DNA of 64,000 nucleotides, from NCBI RefSeq assembly GCF_014892575.1, contig NZ_JADBGI010000005.1, forward strand, positions 186,001 to 250,000. The letters run 5' to 3'. This document shows positions 1-7,168 of the stretch, in pieces; positions within the stretch are counted from its first letter, which is position 1, and every line of letters starts with the position of its first letter. Position numbers and translations under genes: made by a program. The notes beneath the pieces are model-generated. The model made no database searches. It saw only the letters and a program-made list of their open reading frames with translations, and was not told where the DNA came from. This DNA is from Nocardiopsis coralli. GTDB lineage: Bacteria; Actinomycetota; Actinomycetes; Streptosporangiales; Streptosporangiaceae.

Positions 1-1
1 G

Positions 2-85
2 CGCCTCTGGAAGGACTGCCCCGAGATCGACCTGCCCGAGAGCGCGCGCGGCACCGAGCGCACCCCTGAAGACGAAGACGCCTGA
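2..85 (+). CDS. rsfS: Ribosomal silencing factor RsfS, C-terminal end (partial)
   Basis: Only the last 27 codons are inside the window, ending at TGA 83-85. The tail reads LWKDCPEIDLP followed by an acidic stretch, which matches the C-terminus of RsfS/YbeB. That protein binds L14 of the 50S subunit and blocks subunit joining when nutrients are low. The next gene downstream is a histidine phosphatase and then comes a tRNA-Ala; in actinobacteria rsfS commonly sits in a nadD-rsfS-phosphatase order, which supports the call. The start lies upstream of the window. Confidence 0.75.
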   Translation, partial: RLWKDCPEIDLPESARGTERTPEDEDA

Positions 86-114
86 TCCGCGGACCGGGAG
101 AAGAGACACACCAC

Positions 115-738
115 GTGAGTGACACCCCTCGTGTGCTGTTCTGGCGGCACGGACGTACCTCCTGGAACGTGGAGAACCGTTTCCAGGGACAGACCGACAT
201 CGGGCTCGACCGGGTCGGGCACGCGCAGGCCGAGCGCGCCGCAGGCCTGCTCGCCACGCTCGGCCCGGACCTCGTCGTAGCCTCCGACCTCGAGCGCGCG
301 GCCGACACCGCCGGCTACCTGGGCCGGGCCGCGGGCCTGGAGGTCGAGTTCGACAAGGGCCTGCGCGAACGCCACGGCGGTTCCTGGGAAGGCCTCACCG
401 GGCCGGAACTCGCCCGCCGCTGGCCGGTCGAGCACGCACGCATGGACATCCCCGACGGGGAGGACGTCGGCGAGGTCGGCGACCGCATGCAGGCCGCGGT
501 CGACCGGGCCCTCGCGCGCACGCCCGCCGGCGGGTTGCTGGTCGTCGTGAGCCACGGCGCGGCCCTGCGCATGGCCATCTCCCGGATGCTGGGCGTGCCC
601 GACGAGCAGCGGGAGATCCTCGGCCCGCTCAGCAACTGCTGCTGGTCCGTGCTGGGGCGCCGGCGCGAGGACTGGCGGCTCCTGGAACACAACGCCGCGA
701 GCCTGCCCGAACCGGTGGTGCTCAGCGACGACGCGTGA
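115..738 (+). CDS. Histidine phosphatase family protein (phosphoglycerate mutase-like)
   Basis: A 207-residue cytoplasmic phosphatase of the histidine phosphatase superfamily. The catalytic RHG lies at residues 11-13 (nucleophile His12), the acidic RERHGGSWEG segment near residues 84-93 and the second His of VVSHGAA at about residue 147. GTG 115 is used, with a GGGAGAAGAG ribosome-binding sequence about 10 nt upstream, 29 bp after rsfS, so the two are probably co-transcribed. In mycobacteria the gene in this position is glucosyl-3-phosphoglycerate phosphatase (GpgP); orthology is inferred from context only. A generic broad-specificity phosphatase is the alternative. Confidence 0.85.
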   Translation: MSDTPRVLFWRHGRTSWNVENRFQGQTDIGLDRVGHAQAERAAGLLATLGPDLVVASDLERAADTAGYLGRAAGLEVEFDKGLRERHGGSWEGLTGPELARRWPVEHARMDIPDGEDVGEVGDRMQAAVDRALARTPAGGLLVVVSHGAALRMAISRMLGVPDEQREILGPLSNCCWSVLGRRREDWRLLEHNAASLPEPVVLSDDA

Positions 739-821
739 CCGGGGTCCGTGCCTGATCCGGCGGCGGGTCGGAGCTTGCCCGGAGCTCCGATCGTGGGTTT
801 GCGGCGCTCCGGTGCTCTCGT

Positions 822-851
822 TTCGACGTCGGCGCCGGATTCCGCTAGAGT
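822..851 (+). promoter_or_regulatory. Promoter of tRNA-Ala copy 1
   Basis: A -35 TTCGAC (822-827) is followed after 18 bp by a -10 TAGAGT (846-851), ending 41 nt before the tRNA. tRNA copy 3 has almost the same promoter (TTCGAG, 18 bp, TAGACT), which strengthens both assignments. Confidence 0.6.
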
Positions 852-892
852 CTGAGGGGTCGGAACGGGCGCAGCCCACCGGCTCCCGACAC

Positions 893-965
893 GGGGCTAT
901 GGCGCAGTTGGTAGCGCGCCTCCATGGCATGGAGGAGGTCTGGGGTTCGAATCCCCATAGCTCCA
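893..965 (+). tRNA. tRNA-Ala(GGC), copy 1
   Basis: A 73-nt tRNA with acceptor GGGGCTA/TAGCTCC (one G-U pair), anticodon arm CCTCC/GGAGG enclosing a 7-nt loop with anticodon GGC, and a T arm with GTTCGAATC. The 3' CCA is not encoded. The sequence is identical to two further copies at 13425 and 19062 (opposite strand). It is followed by its own terminator. Confidence 0.97.
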
Positions 966-987
966 CATAGTTCGAGATTTTCGCAAG

Positions 988-1016
988 CTGCCCCGCCCGA
1001 CGGCGGGGCAGTTTCT
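988..1016 (+). terminator. Terminator after tRNA-Ala copy 1
   Basis: A perfect 10-bp stem CTGCCCCGCC (988-997) / GGCGGGGCAG (1002-1011) with a 4-nt loop, then a T-rich tail TTTCTGT. It also lies at the 3' end of the convergent SDR gene. Confidence 0.8.
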
Positions 1017-1038
1017 GTGTACGGGCCCTACGCGCCGC

Positions 1039-1764
1039 TCACCGGGTGCTGAGAACCTCGGTGATCTTGCTGTAGAACGGGGCCGGGTCTGCAGCCAGCG
1101 CTTCTTTCACCATCGCGGTCCAGTCGTCGACGATCACTTCGATCGATCCCTCGGACAGCCCGTCGAAGGACCGTCGCGGGACCTCCGCGGGGTCGATCTT
1201 GGGCCCGTCGTAGTCGGCCGTGATGTCGGTGTCGGCAGCTCCGAGGAAGACACCCTGGACCAGGGTGCCCTGGTCGGCGAGTTCGAGGCGCACCCCGTTG
1301 GTCATGTTCCATTCGGCGGCCTTCGCTGCCGCATAAGCTCCGGTGCCCGGCGCGGCGAACCACGACAGCGCCGACAGTACGTTGACGACCGCGCCGCCCC
1401 CGTTGGCTGCCAGGACCGGGCTGAACTCGCGGATGACATCGAGTGTGCCCCAGAAGTGGGTGTCCATCTCGCGGTGCACTTCGGTGAGGTCACCGGTCAC
1501 CAGTGGTGTGCCGGTCGCGACGCCGGCGTTGTTGACCAAGAGCGTCACGTCCTGTGTGCCGGCCGCGGCGGTGACGACTGACCCGTGGTCGAGCAGGTCG
1601 AGCGCCAGCGGCACCACCCGGGGGTCGTCGAAGCCGAGGCTCTCGGTACGGCGCGCCGTGGCGTAGACCTTGCGCGCCCCGCGTTCGAGCAGTTCGAGGA
1701 CGAACTGCCGGCCGATGCCGCGGTTGGCTCCGGTGACGAGGGCGACCTGACCGGTGACGTTCAT
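1039..1764 (-). CDS. SDR family NAD(P)-dependent oxidoreductase
   Basis: A 241-residue classical short-chain dehydrogenase. It has the cofactor motif TGANRGIG near residues 11-18, NNAG in the middle and a full catalytic set (Ser of the LSALS strand, then GAYAAAK giving Tyr and Lys). ATG 1764 is chosen because GGGGAGT lies just upstream; an in-frame extension to 1857 has no ribosome-binding site and runs over the operator. It is divergent from a MerR-type regulator, with an imperfect palindrome between them, so control by that regulator is likely. The substrate is unknown. Confidence 0.85.
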   Translation of the reverse strand: MNVTGQVALVTGANRGIGRQFVLELLERGARKVYATARRTESLGFDDPRVVPLALDLLDHGSVVTAAAGTQDVTLLVNNAGVATGTPLVTGDLTEVHREMDTHFWGTLDVIREFSPVLAANGGGAVVNVLSALSWFAAPGTGAYAAAKAAEWNMTNGVRLELADQGTLVQGVFLGAADTDITADYDGPKIDPAEVPRRSFDGLSEGSIEVIVDDWTAMVKEALAADPAPFYSKITEVLSTR

Positions 1765-1835
1765 ATGTTGACTCCCCAGGTACGTCTTTCGTGTGGAGCG
1801 GGGCTGTGGCTGCCCCGCTCCGGCTAACCTAAAAG

Positions 1836-1851
1836 TTGACGTCGACGTGAA
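1836..1851. promoter_or_regulatory. Candidate MerR operator between SDR and regulator
   Basis: The 16-bp sequence TTGACGTCGACGTGAA is palindromic except for one base pair on each side. It lies in the divergent intergenic region, 46 bp before the TTG start of the MerR gene and about 70 bp before the SDR start. MerR-type regulators bind such palindromes between overlong -35/-10 spacers. Confidence 0.5.
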
Positions 1852-1897
1852 GGGCAAATCGGGCGTCCGTCACGCCATCACCCGAGGAGGGGCCGGA

Positions 1898-2353
1898 TTG
1901 CGGATCGGCGAGGTCGCACGGCAAGCAGGCGTGAGCACCAGGGCGCTGCGCTATTACGAAGAGCAGGGCCTGCTCGCACCGGCACGAACACACAGTGGTC
2001 AGCGCACCTACCCCGATTCGGCCGTCGAGCGCGTTCGGCTGATCCAGAAACTCTTCACCGCCGGCCTGCCGAGCCGCACCATCGGGCAGCTCCTGCCTTC
2101 GATCGATGCCGGGCAGGCCTCGCCCGAGGTGTTCGACCTGATGACGGCCGAGCGTGACCGGATCACGAGCACGATGGCCGAACTCAGCGCTGCGCGCGAT
2201 GAACTCGACCGCATGATCGAGATCGCGCACCATCCGACGCCCGAGCACTGCCCGGCCCTCCGCGAGCCCCCGTGGTCGGCCGACGGATCCGGCGGTGAGG
2301 AAGAACGCGAGACCGGCCGCGCCCTTCTCGGGTGGGATCAGCGCCGGCCGTGA
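1898..2353 (+). CDS. MerR family transcriptional regulator
   Basis: About 151 residues, starting at TTG 1898 with a strong GAGGAGG (1884-1890). The N-terminal winged helix has the family signature RIGEVARQAGVSTRALRYYEEQGLL, followed by a dimerisation helix (MTAERDRITSTMAELSAARDELDRM) and a short C-terminal tail with one cysteine (HHPTPEHCPAL). The single Cys argues against a dedicated metal sensor. It is divergent to the SDR gene and upstream of an MDR-type oxidoreductase, so it probably controls one or both in response to a small molecule. An alternative in-frame extension to 1793 is not supported. Confidence 0.85.
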   Translation: MRIGEVARQAGVSTRALRYYEEQGLLAPARTHSGQRTYPDSAVERVRLIQKLFTAGLPSRTIGQLLPSIDAGQASPEVFDLMTAERDRITSTMAELSAARDELDRMIEIAHHPTPEHCPALREPPWSADGSGGEEERETGRALLGWDQRRP

Positions 2354-2396
2354 CAGAGGTCCGCAGTGGGAAGCGCGCCTTGACCGTGCCCCTGCG

Positions 2397-2416
2397 GCAT
2401 CGTTTGCAATCGATGC
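2397..2416. promoter_or_regulatory. Short inverted repeat upstream of the MDR gene
   Basis: GCATCG (2397-2402) and CGATGC (2411-2416) form an inverted repeat with an 8-bp spacer, 44 bp before the MDR start. A TTGACC at 2380-2385 could be a -35 element. This is a candidate operator; no regulator can be assigned. Confidence 0.3.
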
Positions 2417-2459
2417 AGCTACTCCACCAGCGCCGCTGACCCTGAGAGGGATCAAAAGT

Positions 2460-3371
2460 ATGTTGGCATGGACGACATCGTCGACCGGGCCGGTTCTGCG
2501 CACTGTCCCTGACCCTGTCCCCGGGGAGGACGAGCTCCTGGTGCGCGTGGAGGCCTTCGCGCCGAACCCCGGTGACCTCGCAGCATTGCAAGCTGCCCCG
2601 GACGGAACGGTTCCGGGCTGGGACGGGGTCGGCACCGTCATCGAAGGTGCGGCGAATGGATCGGGTCCGAAAAAGGGAGAGCGAGCCGTCTTTCTCGGGA
2701 TGGACGGGGGATGGGCTCAACAGCGCCGTGTCTCCACCGCGATGGTCGCGGCGGCCGATCATGACTTCTCATGGGACCACCTGGCGTCTCTTCCGGTCCC
2801 CGCCACCAGCGCCTTGCGTGCGCTCCGACGCCTCGGTTCCGTGCTCGGAAAGCGAGTGCTCGTTGTCGGAGCGGGCAGCGCGGTGGGCGTCGCAGCGGTG
2901 CAGTTGGCCGCACGTTCCGGCGCGCATGTCGTGGCCGTCGCGCGCAACGAGCGGCTTCACGAACGCCTTCGTTCCCTCGGCGCGCGTGAGACCCATGTAA
3001 CCGTGGAGTCAGTGGGGGGCCCTGTGCACAATGCGATCGACATGGTCGGCGGAAAGGGGCTCGTCACCGCATACGGGCTTCTCGGTCCCGGAGGCACGGT
3101 CATCGCTCTGGGGCACGCGGCCGGAGAGCCCGAACATTTCCCGTTCGGCGCATTTGTCGCCGACCCGTCGACCGCCGACAGGTCCATCACGAGTTTCTTC
3201 CTGGGATCCGAGCCGGATCTTGATGCGGAACTCGAGTATCTGGGATCGCGGGCCGACCTCGATCTCGGCCCGACGGAGACCAAGCCCTGGACCGAGCTTG
3301 CGCGGTGGATCGAATCGGGCGCTCCCCGAGAGCAGGGCCGGGTCGTCTTCCGCGTGGAGCATCGGCGCTGA
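2460..3371 (+). CDS. Zinc-free medium-chain dehydrogenase (quinone oxidoreductase type)
   Basis: A 303-residue protein with the N-terminal GroES-like half of an MDR enzyme (VPDPVPGEDELLVRV) and a Rossmann half whose VLVVGAGSAVGVAAVQLAA segment binds NADPH. The structural and catalytic zinc cysteines of alcohol dehydrogenases are absent, so a quinone- or enoyl-reductase-like activity is expected. ATG 2460 follows GAGAGGG. The upstream reading frame is open but overlaps the MerR gene end and is not needed. The position after MerR suggests stress or xenobiotic control (inference). Confidence 0.8.
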   Translation: MLAWTTSSTGPVLRTVPDPVPGEDELLVRVEAFAPNPGDLAALQAAPDGTVPGWDGVGTVIEGAANGSGPKKGERAVFLGMDGGWAQQRRVSTAMVAAADHDFSWDHLASLPVPATSALRALRRLGSVLGKRVLVVGAGSAVGVAAVQLAARSGAHVVAVARNERLHERLRSLGARETHVTVESVGGPVHNAIDMVGGKGLVTAYGLLGPGGTVIALGHAAGEPEHFPFGAFVADPSTADRSITSFFLGSEPDLDAELEYLGSRADLDLGPTETKPWTELARWIESGAPREQGRVVFRVEHRR

Positions 3372-3397
3372 CGGCACGGGCCCCGCTTGCGTTCGGC

Positions 3398-3435
3398 CGG
3401 TATTGTTATACGCTTCGCCCGGTACAGTAATACCG
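3398..3435. promoter_or_regulatory. Inverted repeat in the promoter region of map
   Basis: CGGTATT (3398-3404) and AATACCG (3429-3435) are perfectly inverted and surround an AT-rich patch that contains TTGTTA (3403-3408) and AGTAAT (3426-3431) at 17-bp spacing. The whole lies 28 bp before map. It could be a promoter with an overlapping operator. Confidence 0.4.
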
Positions 3436-3462
3436 TTCCACCGGAGCAGGCCGAGGATCCCC

Positions 3463-4230
3463 ATGATCGAGATGAAAAAACCAGAGGAGATCGACCGCAT
3501 GGACGTGACCGGCACGTTCGTCGGCGAGGTCCTCACCGACCTGGGCGAGCTCGCGGACGTGGGCGTCAACCTGCTCGACCTCGAACACCGGGCGCGCGAA
3601 CTCGTCCGCGAGCGCGGCGCGCAGTCCTGTTACTGGGACTACGCCCCGTCGTTCGGTGAAGGTCCGTTCCGCAACGTCATCTGCCTGTCCGTGAACGACG
3701 CGGTCCTGCACGGCAAACCCCGCGACCAGGCCCTCCAGGACGGCGACGTGCTGACGATGGACCTCGCGGTGGGCATCGACGGCTGGGTCGCCGACTCCGC
3801 GCGCACCGTCGTGGTCGGGACCCCGGCCGAGGAGGACCTGCGCCTGGTCCGCGCGACCCAGGAGGCCCTGGAGGCCGCGATCGACGTAATGCGCCCCGGC
3901 AAGCGCCTGGGCGACGTGTCCGCCGTGATCGGGGCGGTCGCCGCCGAGCACGGATACCCCGTCAACCTGGAGTACGGCGGGCACGGCCTCGGCCGCACCA
4001 TGCACGAGCAACCCCACGTGCCCAACGACGGGCGGGCCGGGCGCGGGCTCGTGCTCCGCCCGGGCCTCACCCTCGCCCTGGAACCGTGGTTCGCCCGCAC
4101 GACCGACCGTGTCGTGCACGACGCGGACGGCTGGACCCTGCGGTCCGCCGACGGGTCCAGGGCGGCGCACTCCGAACACACGGTGGCCGTCACCGAGGAC
4201 GGCCCGCGCGTGCTCACCCGGCGCGCGTGA
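3463..4230 (+). CDS. map: Type I methionyl aminopeptidase
   Basis: A 255-residue cytosolic metalloprotease that removes the initiator Met from nascent chains. The metal ligands are visible: Asp100 (TMDLAVG), Asp111 (VADSART), His174 (GGHGLGR), Glu207 (LALEPWF) and Glu238 (HSEHTVAV); His83 is the substrate-site histidine. The length equals bacterial MAP without a zinc-finger extension. It stands apart from the usual secY-adk-map ribosomal operon, so it is probably a second or paralogous copy. ATG 3463 is preceded by a weak GAGGA. It converges on the glucosidase gene. Confidence 0.92.
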   Translation: MIEMKKPEEIDRMDVTGTFVGEVLTDLGELADVGVNLLDLEHRARELVRERGAQSCYWDYAPSFGEGPFRNVICLSVNDAVLHGKPRDQALQDGDVLTMDLAVGIDGWVADSARTVVVGTPAEEDLRLVRATQEALEAAIDVMRPGKRLGDVSAVIGAVAAEHGYPVNLEYGGHGLGRTMHEQPHVPNDGRAGRGLVLRPGLTLALEPWFARTTDRVVHDADGWTLRSADGSRAAHSEHTVAVTEDGPRVLTRRA

Positions 4231-4252
4231 GGGGGACCGACAACGCCCCCGA

Positions 4253-4276
4253 GGGCCCCGGAGCGTTTCCGGGCCC
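4253..4276. terminator. Hairpin between map and the glucosidase gene
   Basis: GGGCCC-C-GGA and TCCGGGCCC pair with a single bulge between two convergent genes. The stem lacks a T tract, as is usual in this genome. Confidence 0.5.
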
Positions 4277-4286
4277 GGCCTCCCGG

Positions 4287-5915
4287 TCACGGCTCCCGGT
4301 GCAGCCACACGGCCGCCTCACCCGGCAGCTCCGCGCCGGGCAGCGGCGCGCTCGCGACCATGACCTCGCCCTCGGGCAGCGGAACGGGTTCCGTCCCCGT
4401 GTTGACCAGCACCAACACGTAGCCGCCCCGCCAGAAGGCCAGCACCGGCCCCCGGTTCAGGTCGGGGTCCCAGTGCACCTCCTCGTCGGCACGGCAGTCC
4501 GGCCGCAACGACAGCGCCGCCTGGTAGAGGCGCAGCATCGACCCGCGCTCCTGCGCCTGCGTCGATACCGAGTACCGCCCCCACCAGGCCGGCTGCGGCA
4601 GCCACGATCCGGCCAGGCCGAACCCGAACGAGGGCCCGTCCGGGTTCCACGGCAGCGGAACCCGGCACCCGTCGCGCCCCTTGTCCGTGTGGTCGCTGTT
4701 GTCCCACCGGGGGTCCTCCAACGCCGCCGCGGGCAGGTCGGCGACCTCCGGCAACCCCAGCTCCTCGCCCTGGTAGATGTAGGCCGACCCCGGCAGCGCC
4801 AGCTCCAGCAGCGCCAGCGCCCGGGCCCGCCGCTGCCCCTGCTCCGGGTCGGGTTCGGGGTCGTGGCCGTCCGAGAGCAGCCACGCGCGCAGGTCGGTCC
4901 CGGCGGGCAGCCCCAGCACCGACACCGGGCGCACCACGTCGTGGTTGCCGATCACCCACGTCGGCACCGTCCCCACCCGGTGCGCGTCGGCCAGGGAGGA
5001 GTCGATGACCGTCCGGTAGGCGTCGGCGTCCCACGGCGCCTTCAGGAAGTCGAAGTTGAACGCCTGGTGCAGCTCGTCCGGGCGCGTGTACAGCACCCGC
5101 CGTTCGCTGGGCAGCCACACCTCGCCCACCATCGCCCGCGGCGGATCGTAGGAGTCGGCCACCCGCCGCCAGTCCCGGTGCACCTCGTGCACCTCCGGCC
5201 GGTCGAGCAGCGGGTGGTCGGGGTTGGCCTCGATGTCCTCGAACCGTCCGCCCTCCACGGGGGTCAGCTCGCGCAGCGGTTCGGCGAGGTCCTTGGTCAT
5301 GGCGTAGGCGACGTCGATCCGGAACCCGTCCACGCCCCGGTCGGCCCAGAACCGCAGGATCCCCCGGAACTCCTCGCGCACGCGCGGGTGGTCCCAGTTC
5401 AGGTCCGGCTGTTCCGGCGCGAACATGTGCAGGTACCACTGCCCGTCCGGAACCCGGGTCCACGCCGAACCGCCGAAGGTCGAGCGCCAGTCGGTCGGCG
5501 GCAGCTCCCCTCCGGGCCCCTTCCCGTCGCGGAACACGTACAGGTCCCGCTCCGGCGACCCGGGCGCGGCCTCCAACGCCGCCCGGAACCACGGGTGCTC
5601 CAGCGAGGTGTGGTTGGGCACGATGTCGATCATGACCTTGAGCCGCCGCTTGTGCGCGGCCCGCACCATCGCCTCGAAGTCGGCCAGCGTACCCAGGGAC
5701 GGGTCCACGTCCCGGAAGTCGGACACGTCGTACCCGCCGTCGGTCCAGGGGGAGGGGTAGAACGGCGACAGCCAGATCCCGTCCACCCCCAGGGCGGCGA
5801 CGTGGTCCAGCCGCGCGGTGAGGCCGGGCAGGTCGCCCACCCCGTCGCCGTCGGAGTCGGTGAAGCTGCGCGGGTAGACCTGGTACAGCACGGCGTCGCG
5901 CCACCATTGGTGCAT
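4287..5915 (-). CDS. Alpha-glucosidase, GH13 family
   Basis: A 542-residue intracellular alpha-glucosidase/oligo-1,6-glucosidase that would hydrolyse imported maltose- or isomaltose-type sugars. The GH13 conserved regions are in order: DIVPNH (97-102), the nucleophile Asp201 in DGFRIDVAYA, the acid/base Glu265 in MVGEVWL, and Asp326 in VIGNHD. There is no signal peptide. A LacI regulator lies immediately downstream on the same strand and a binding protein and two permeases start divergently, making a complete alpha-glucoside uptake and cleavage locus. Confidence 0.92.
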   Translation of the reverse strand: MHQWWRDAVLYQVYPRSFTDSDGDGVGDLPGLTARLDHVAALGVDGIWLSPFYPSPWTDGGYDVSDFRDVDPSLGTLADFEAMVRAAHKRRLKVMIDIVPNHTSLEHPWFRAALEAAPGSPERDLYVFRDGKGPGGELPPTDWRSTFGGSAWTRVPDGQWYLHMFAPEQPDLNWDHPRVREEFRGILRFWADRGVDGFRIDVAYAMTKDLAEPLRELTPVEGGRFEDIEANPDHPLLDRPEVHEVHRDWRRVADSYDPPRAMVGEVWLPSERRVLYTRPDELHQAFNFDFLKAPWDADAYRTVIDSSLADAHRVGTVPTWVIGNHDVVRPVSVLGLPAGTDLRAWLLSDGHDPEPDPEQGQRRARALALLELALPGSAYIYQGEELGLPEVADLPAAALEDPRWDNSDHTDKGRDGCRVPLPWNPDGPSFGFGLAGSWLPQPAWWGRYSVSTQAQERGSMLRLYQAALSLRPDCRADEEVHWDPDLNRGPVLAFWRGGYVLVLVNTGTEPVPLPEGEVMVASAPLPGAELPGEAAVWLHREP

Positions 5916-5937
5916 GTGGAGCCCTCCGGTTCGGTTC

Positions 5938-6948
5938 TCACGGGGACGTCCGGCGCTCCTGCGGAGCGGCGGTCGACTGGCGGGGGACGATCTGGACCGG
6001 AAGTTCGATCCGGGTGTCGGAGGGGCGCCGGCCGTGCACGAGGTCGGCGGCCAGCTGTCCGGCGGCCGCCCCGAGCGCCTCGGGGGCCTGGTCGACGGTG
6101 GTCAGGTCGAGGGCAGCGGAGGCGTCGTGGTCGTCGAAGCCCATGAGGGAGATCGCCTCGGGCACACGGACCCCGGAGCGCCGCAGCGCCCGGTACGCGC
6201 CCAGGGCCACGTCGTCGCTCTCGGCGAGCACGGCCGTGGGCGGGCTCTGGTGCGAGAGCAGCTCACCGACGGCGAGCTCACCGCCGTCGGGACCAGGGGG
6301 TTTGCTCACCGTCCAGGGCTCCGCGCCCGCCTCCGCCATGGCGTCGTGGTACCCCGCCATGCGAGCGGCGGAACTGCGGCTCGGGCCGTGTTCGGTGTGC
6401 GTACCGATGTAGGCGATACGGGTATGGCCGAGGTTGAGCAGGTGATGCGTGGCGCCTGCGGTACCCGCGCGGTCGTCGATGAACACGCTCGCCCGGCCGG
6501 GGAGCTCCTCGCCGGCGAGCACGACCGGGCCGGCCAGGTCACCCAGGTGGGCGTACTGCTCCTCGGTGACCTGCAGCGCCACCGCAACGAGGGCGTCGGA
6601 GTTGTGCGGCAGCGGGAGGTCGCGGGTCCAGTCCTCCGCCCCGTCGGCCTGGTGCACCAGCATGTCGAGCCCCGCTGCGTGCAGGGCGTGGCCGAGCCCC
6701 GAGGCGACCGCACCGAAGAACCACGGGCGCAGGGACGGGACCACGACCGCGACCCGGCAGGTGCGTCCGGTCACCAGCCCCGAGGCGTTGCGCGATACCG
6801 CGTAGGAGAGCTCGTCGGCGGCCGCCCGCACCCGTTCGCGCACCTCGGGTGCGACACCCGGGGCGCCACGGAGCACACGCGAGACCGTCGAGAGCGAGAC
6901 CTCCGCTCGACGGGCCACGTCGCGCATGCCGGCAGACCGTTTCGGCAT
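5938..6948 (-). CDS. LacI family transcriptional regulator of the alpha-glucoside locus
   Basis: A 336-residue LacI/GalR-type repressor: an N-terminal helix-turn-helix and hinge (MRDVARRAEVSLSTVSRVLRG) and a periplasmic-binding-like effector domain (VAVVVPSL..., LMGFDDHDASAALDLTTV). ATG 6948 matches the canonical N-terminus; in-frame codons further upstream run through the intergenic operators. It lies between the glucosidase and the divergent transporter operon. Two related sequences at 6979 and 7079 in the shared promoter region are the probable operators. Confidence 0.9.
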   Translation of the reverse strand: MPKRSAGMRDVARRAEVSLSTVSRVLRGAPGVAPEVRERVRAAADELSYAVSRNASGLVTGRTCRVAVVVPSLRPWFFGAVASGLGHALHAAGLDMLVHQADGAEDWTRDLPLPHNSDALVAVALQVTEEQYAHLGDLAGPVVLAGEELPGRASVFIDDRAGTAGATHHLLNLGHTRIAYIGTHTEHGPSRSSAARMAGYHDAMAEAGAEPWTVSKPPGPDGGELAVGELLSHQSPPTAVLAESDDVALGAYRALRRSGVRVPEAISLMGFDDHDASAALDLTTVDQAPEALGAAAGQLAADLVHGRRPSDTRIELPVQIVPRQSTAAPQERRTSP

Positions 6949-6978
6949 GCGGCCACCGTAGAGGTGTGACCTGCGCCA

Positions 6979-6992
6979 TGGCAACGTTTTCA
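6979..6992. promoter_or_regulatory. Candidate LacI-type operator 1
   Basis: TGGCAACGTTTTCA is centred on CG and symmetric at 10 of 14 positions, as LacI-family operators are. It lies 31 bp upstream of the LacI gene start. Confidence 0.55.
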
Positions 6993-7078
6993 TGACCGGC
7001 GTGGGAACGGAGCACCGTCCTCCGCGCGGGTTTCCGTCAGACCGCCCGCGCTGAATGTTGACTGAGTCACACCTGCGG

Positions 7079-7092
7079 TGGCATCGTTTTCG
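7079..7092. promoter_or_regulatory. Candidate LacI-type operator 2
   Basis: TGGCATCGTTTTCG matches operator 1 at 12 of 14 positions and is also preceded by ACCTGCG. It lies 77 bp upstream of the binding-protein start. Two copies spaced exactly 100 bp in one divergent region suggest joint repression. Confidence 0.5.
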
Positions 7093-7168
7093 CACAGTTC
7101 GGGGGACGACCACGACCGTTGCGACGCCGCGGGCCCACCCGGCGCCGGGGGCGAGGAGGTACAGAGCC

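Noticed and set aside
4086..6146. Long plus-strand open frame of 686 codons opposite the glucosidase gene
   Set aside because: It is Arg/Pro/His-rich and lies antisense to a GH13 gene with all catalytic motifs; open antisense frames are normal at this G+C content.
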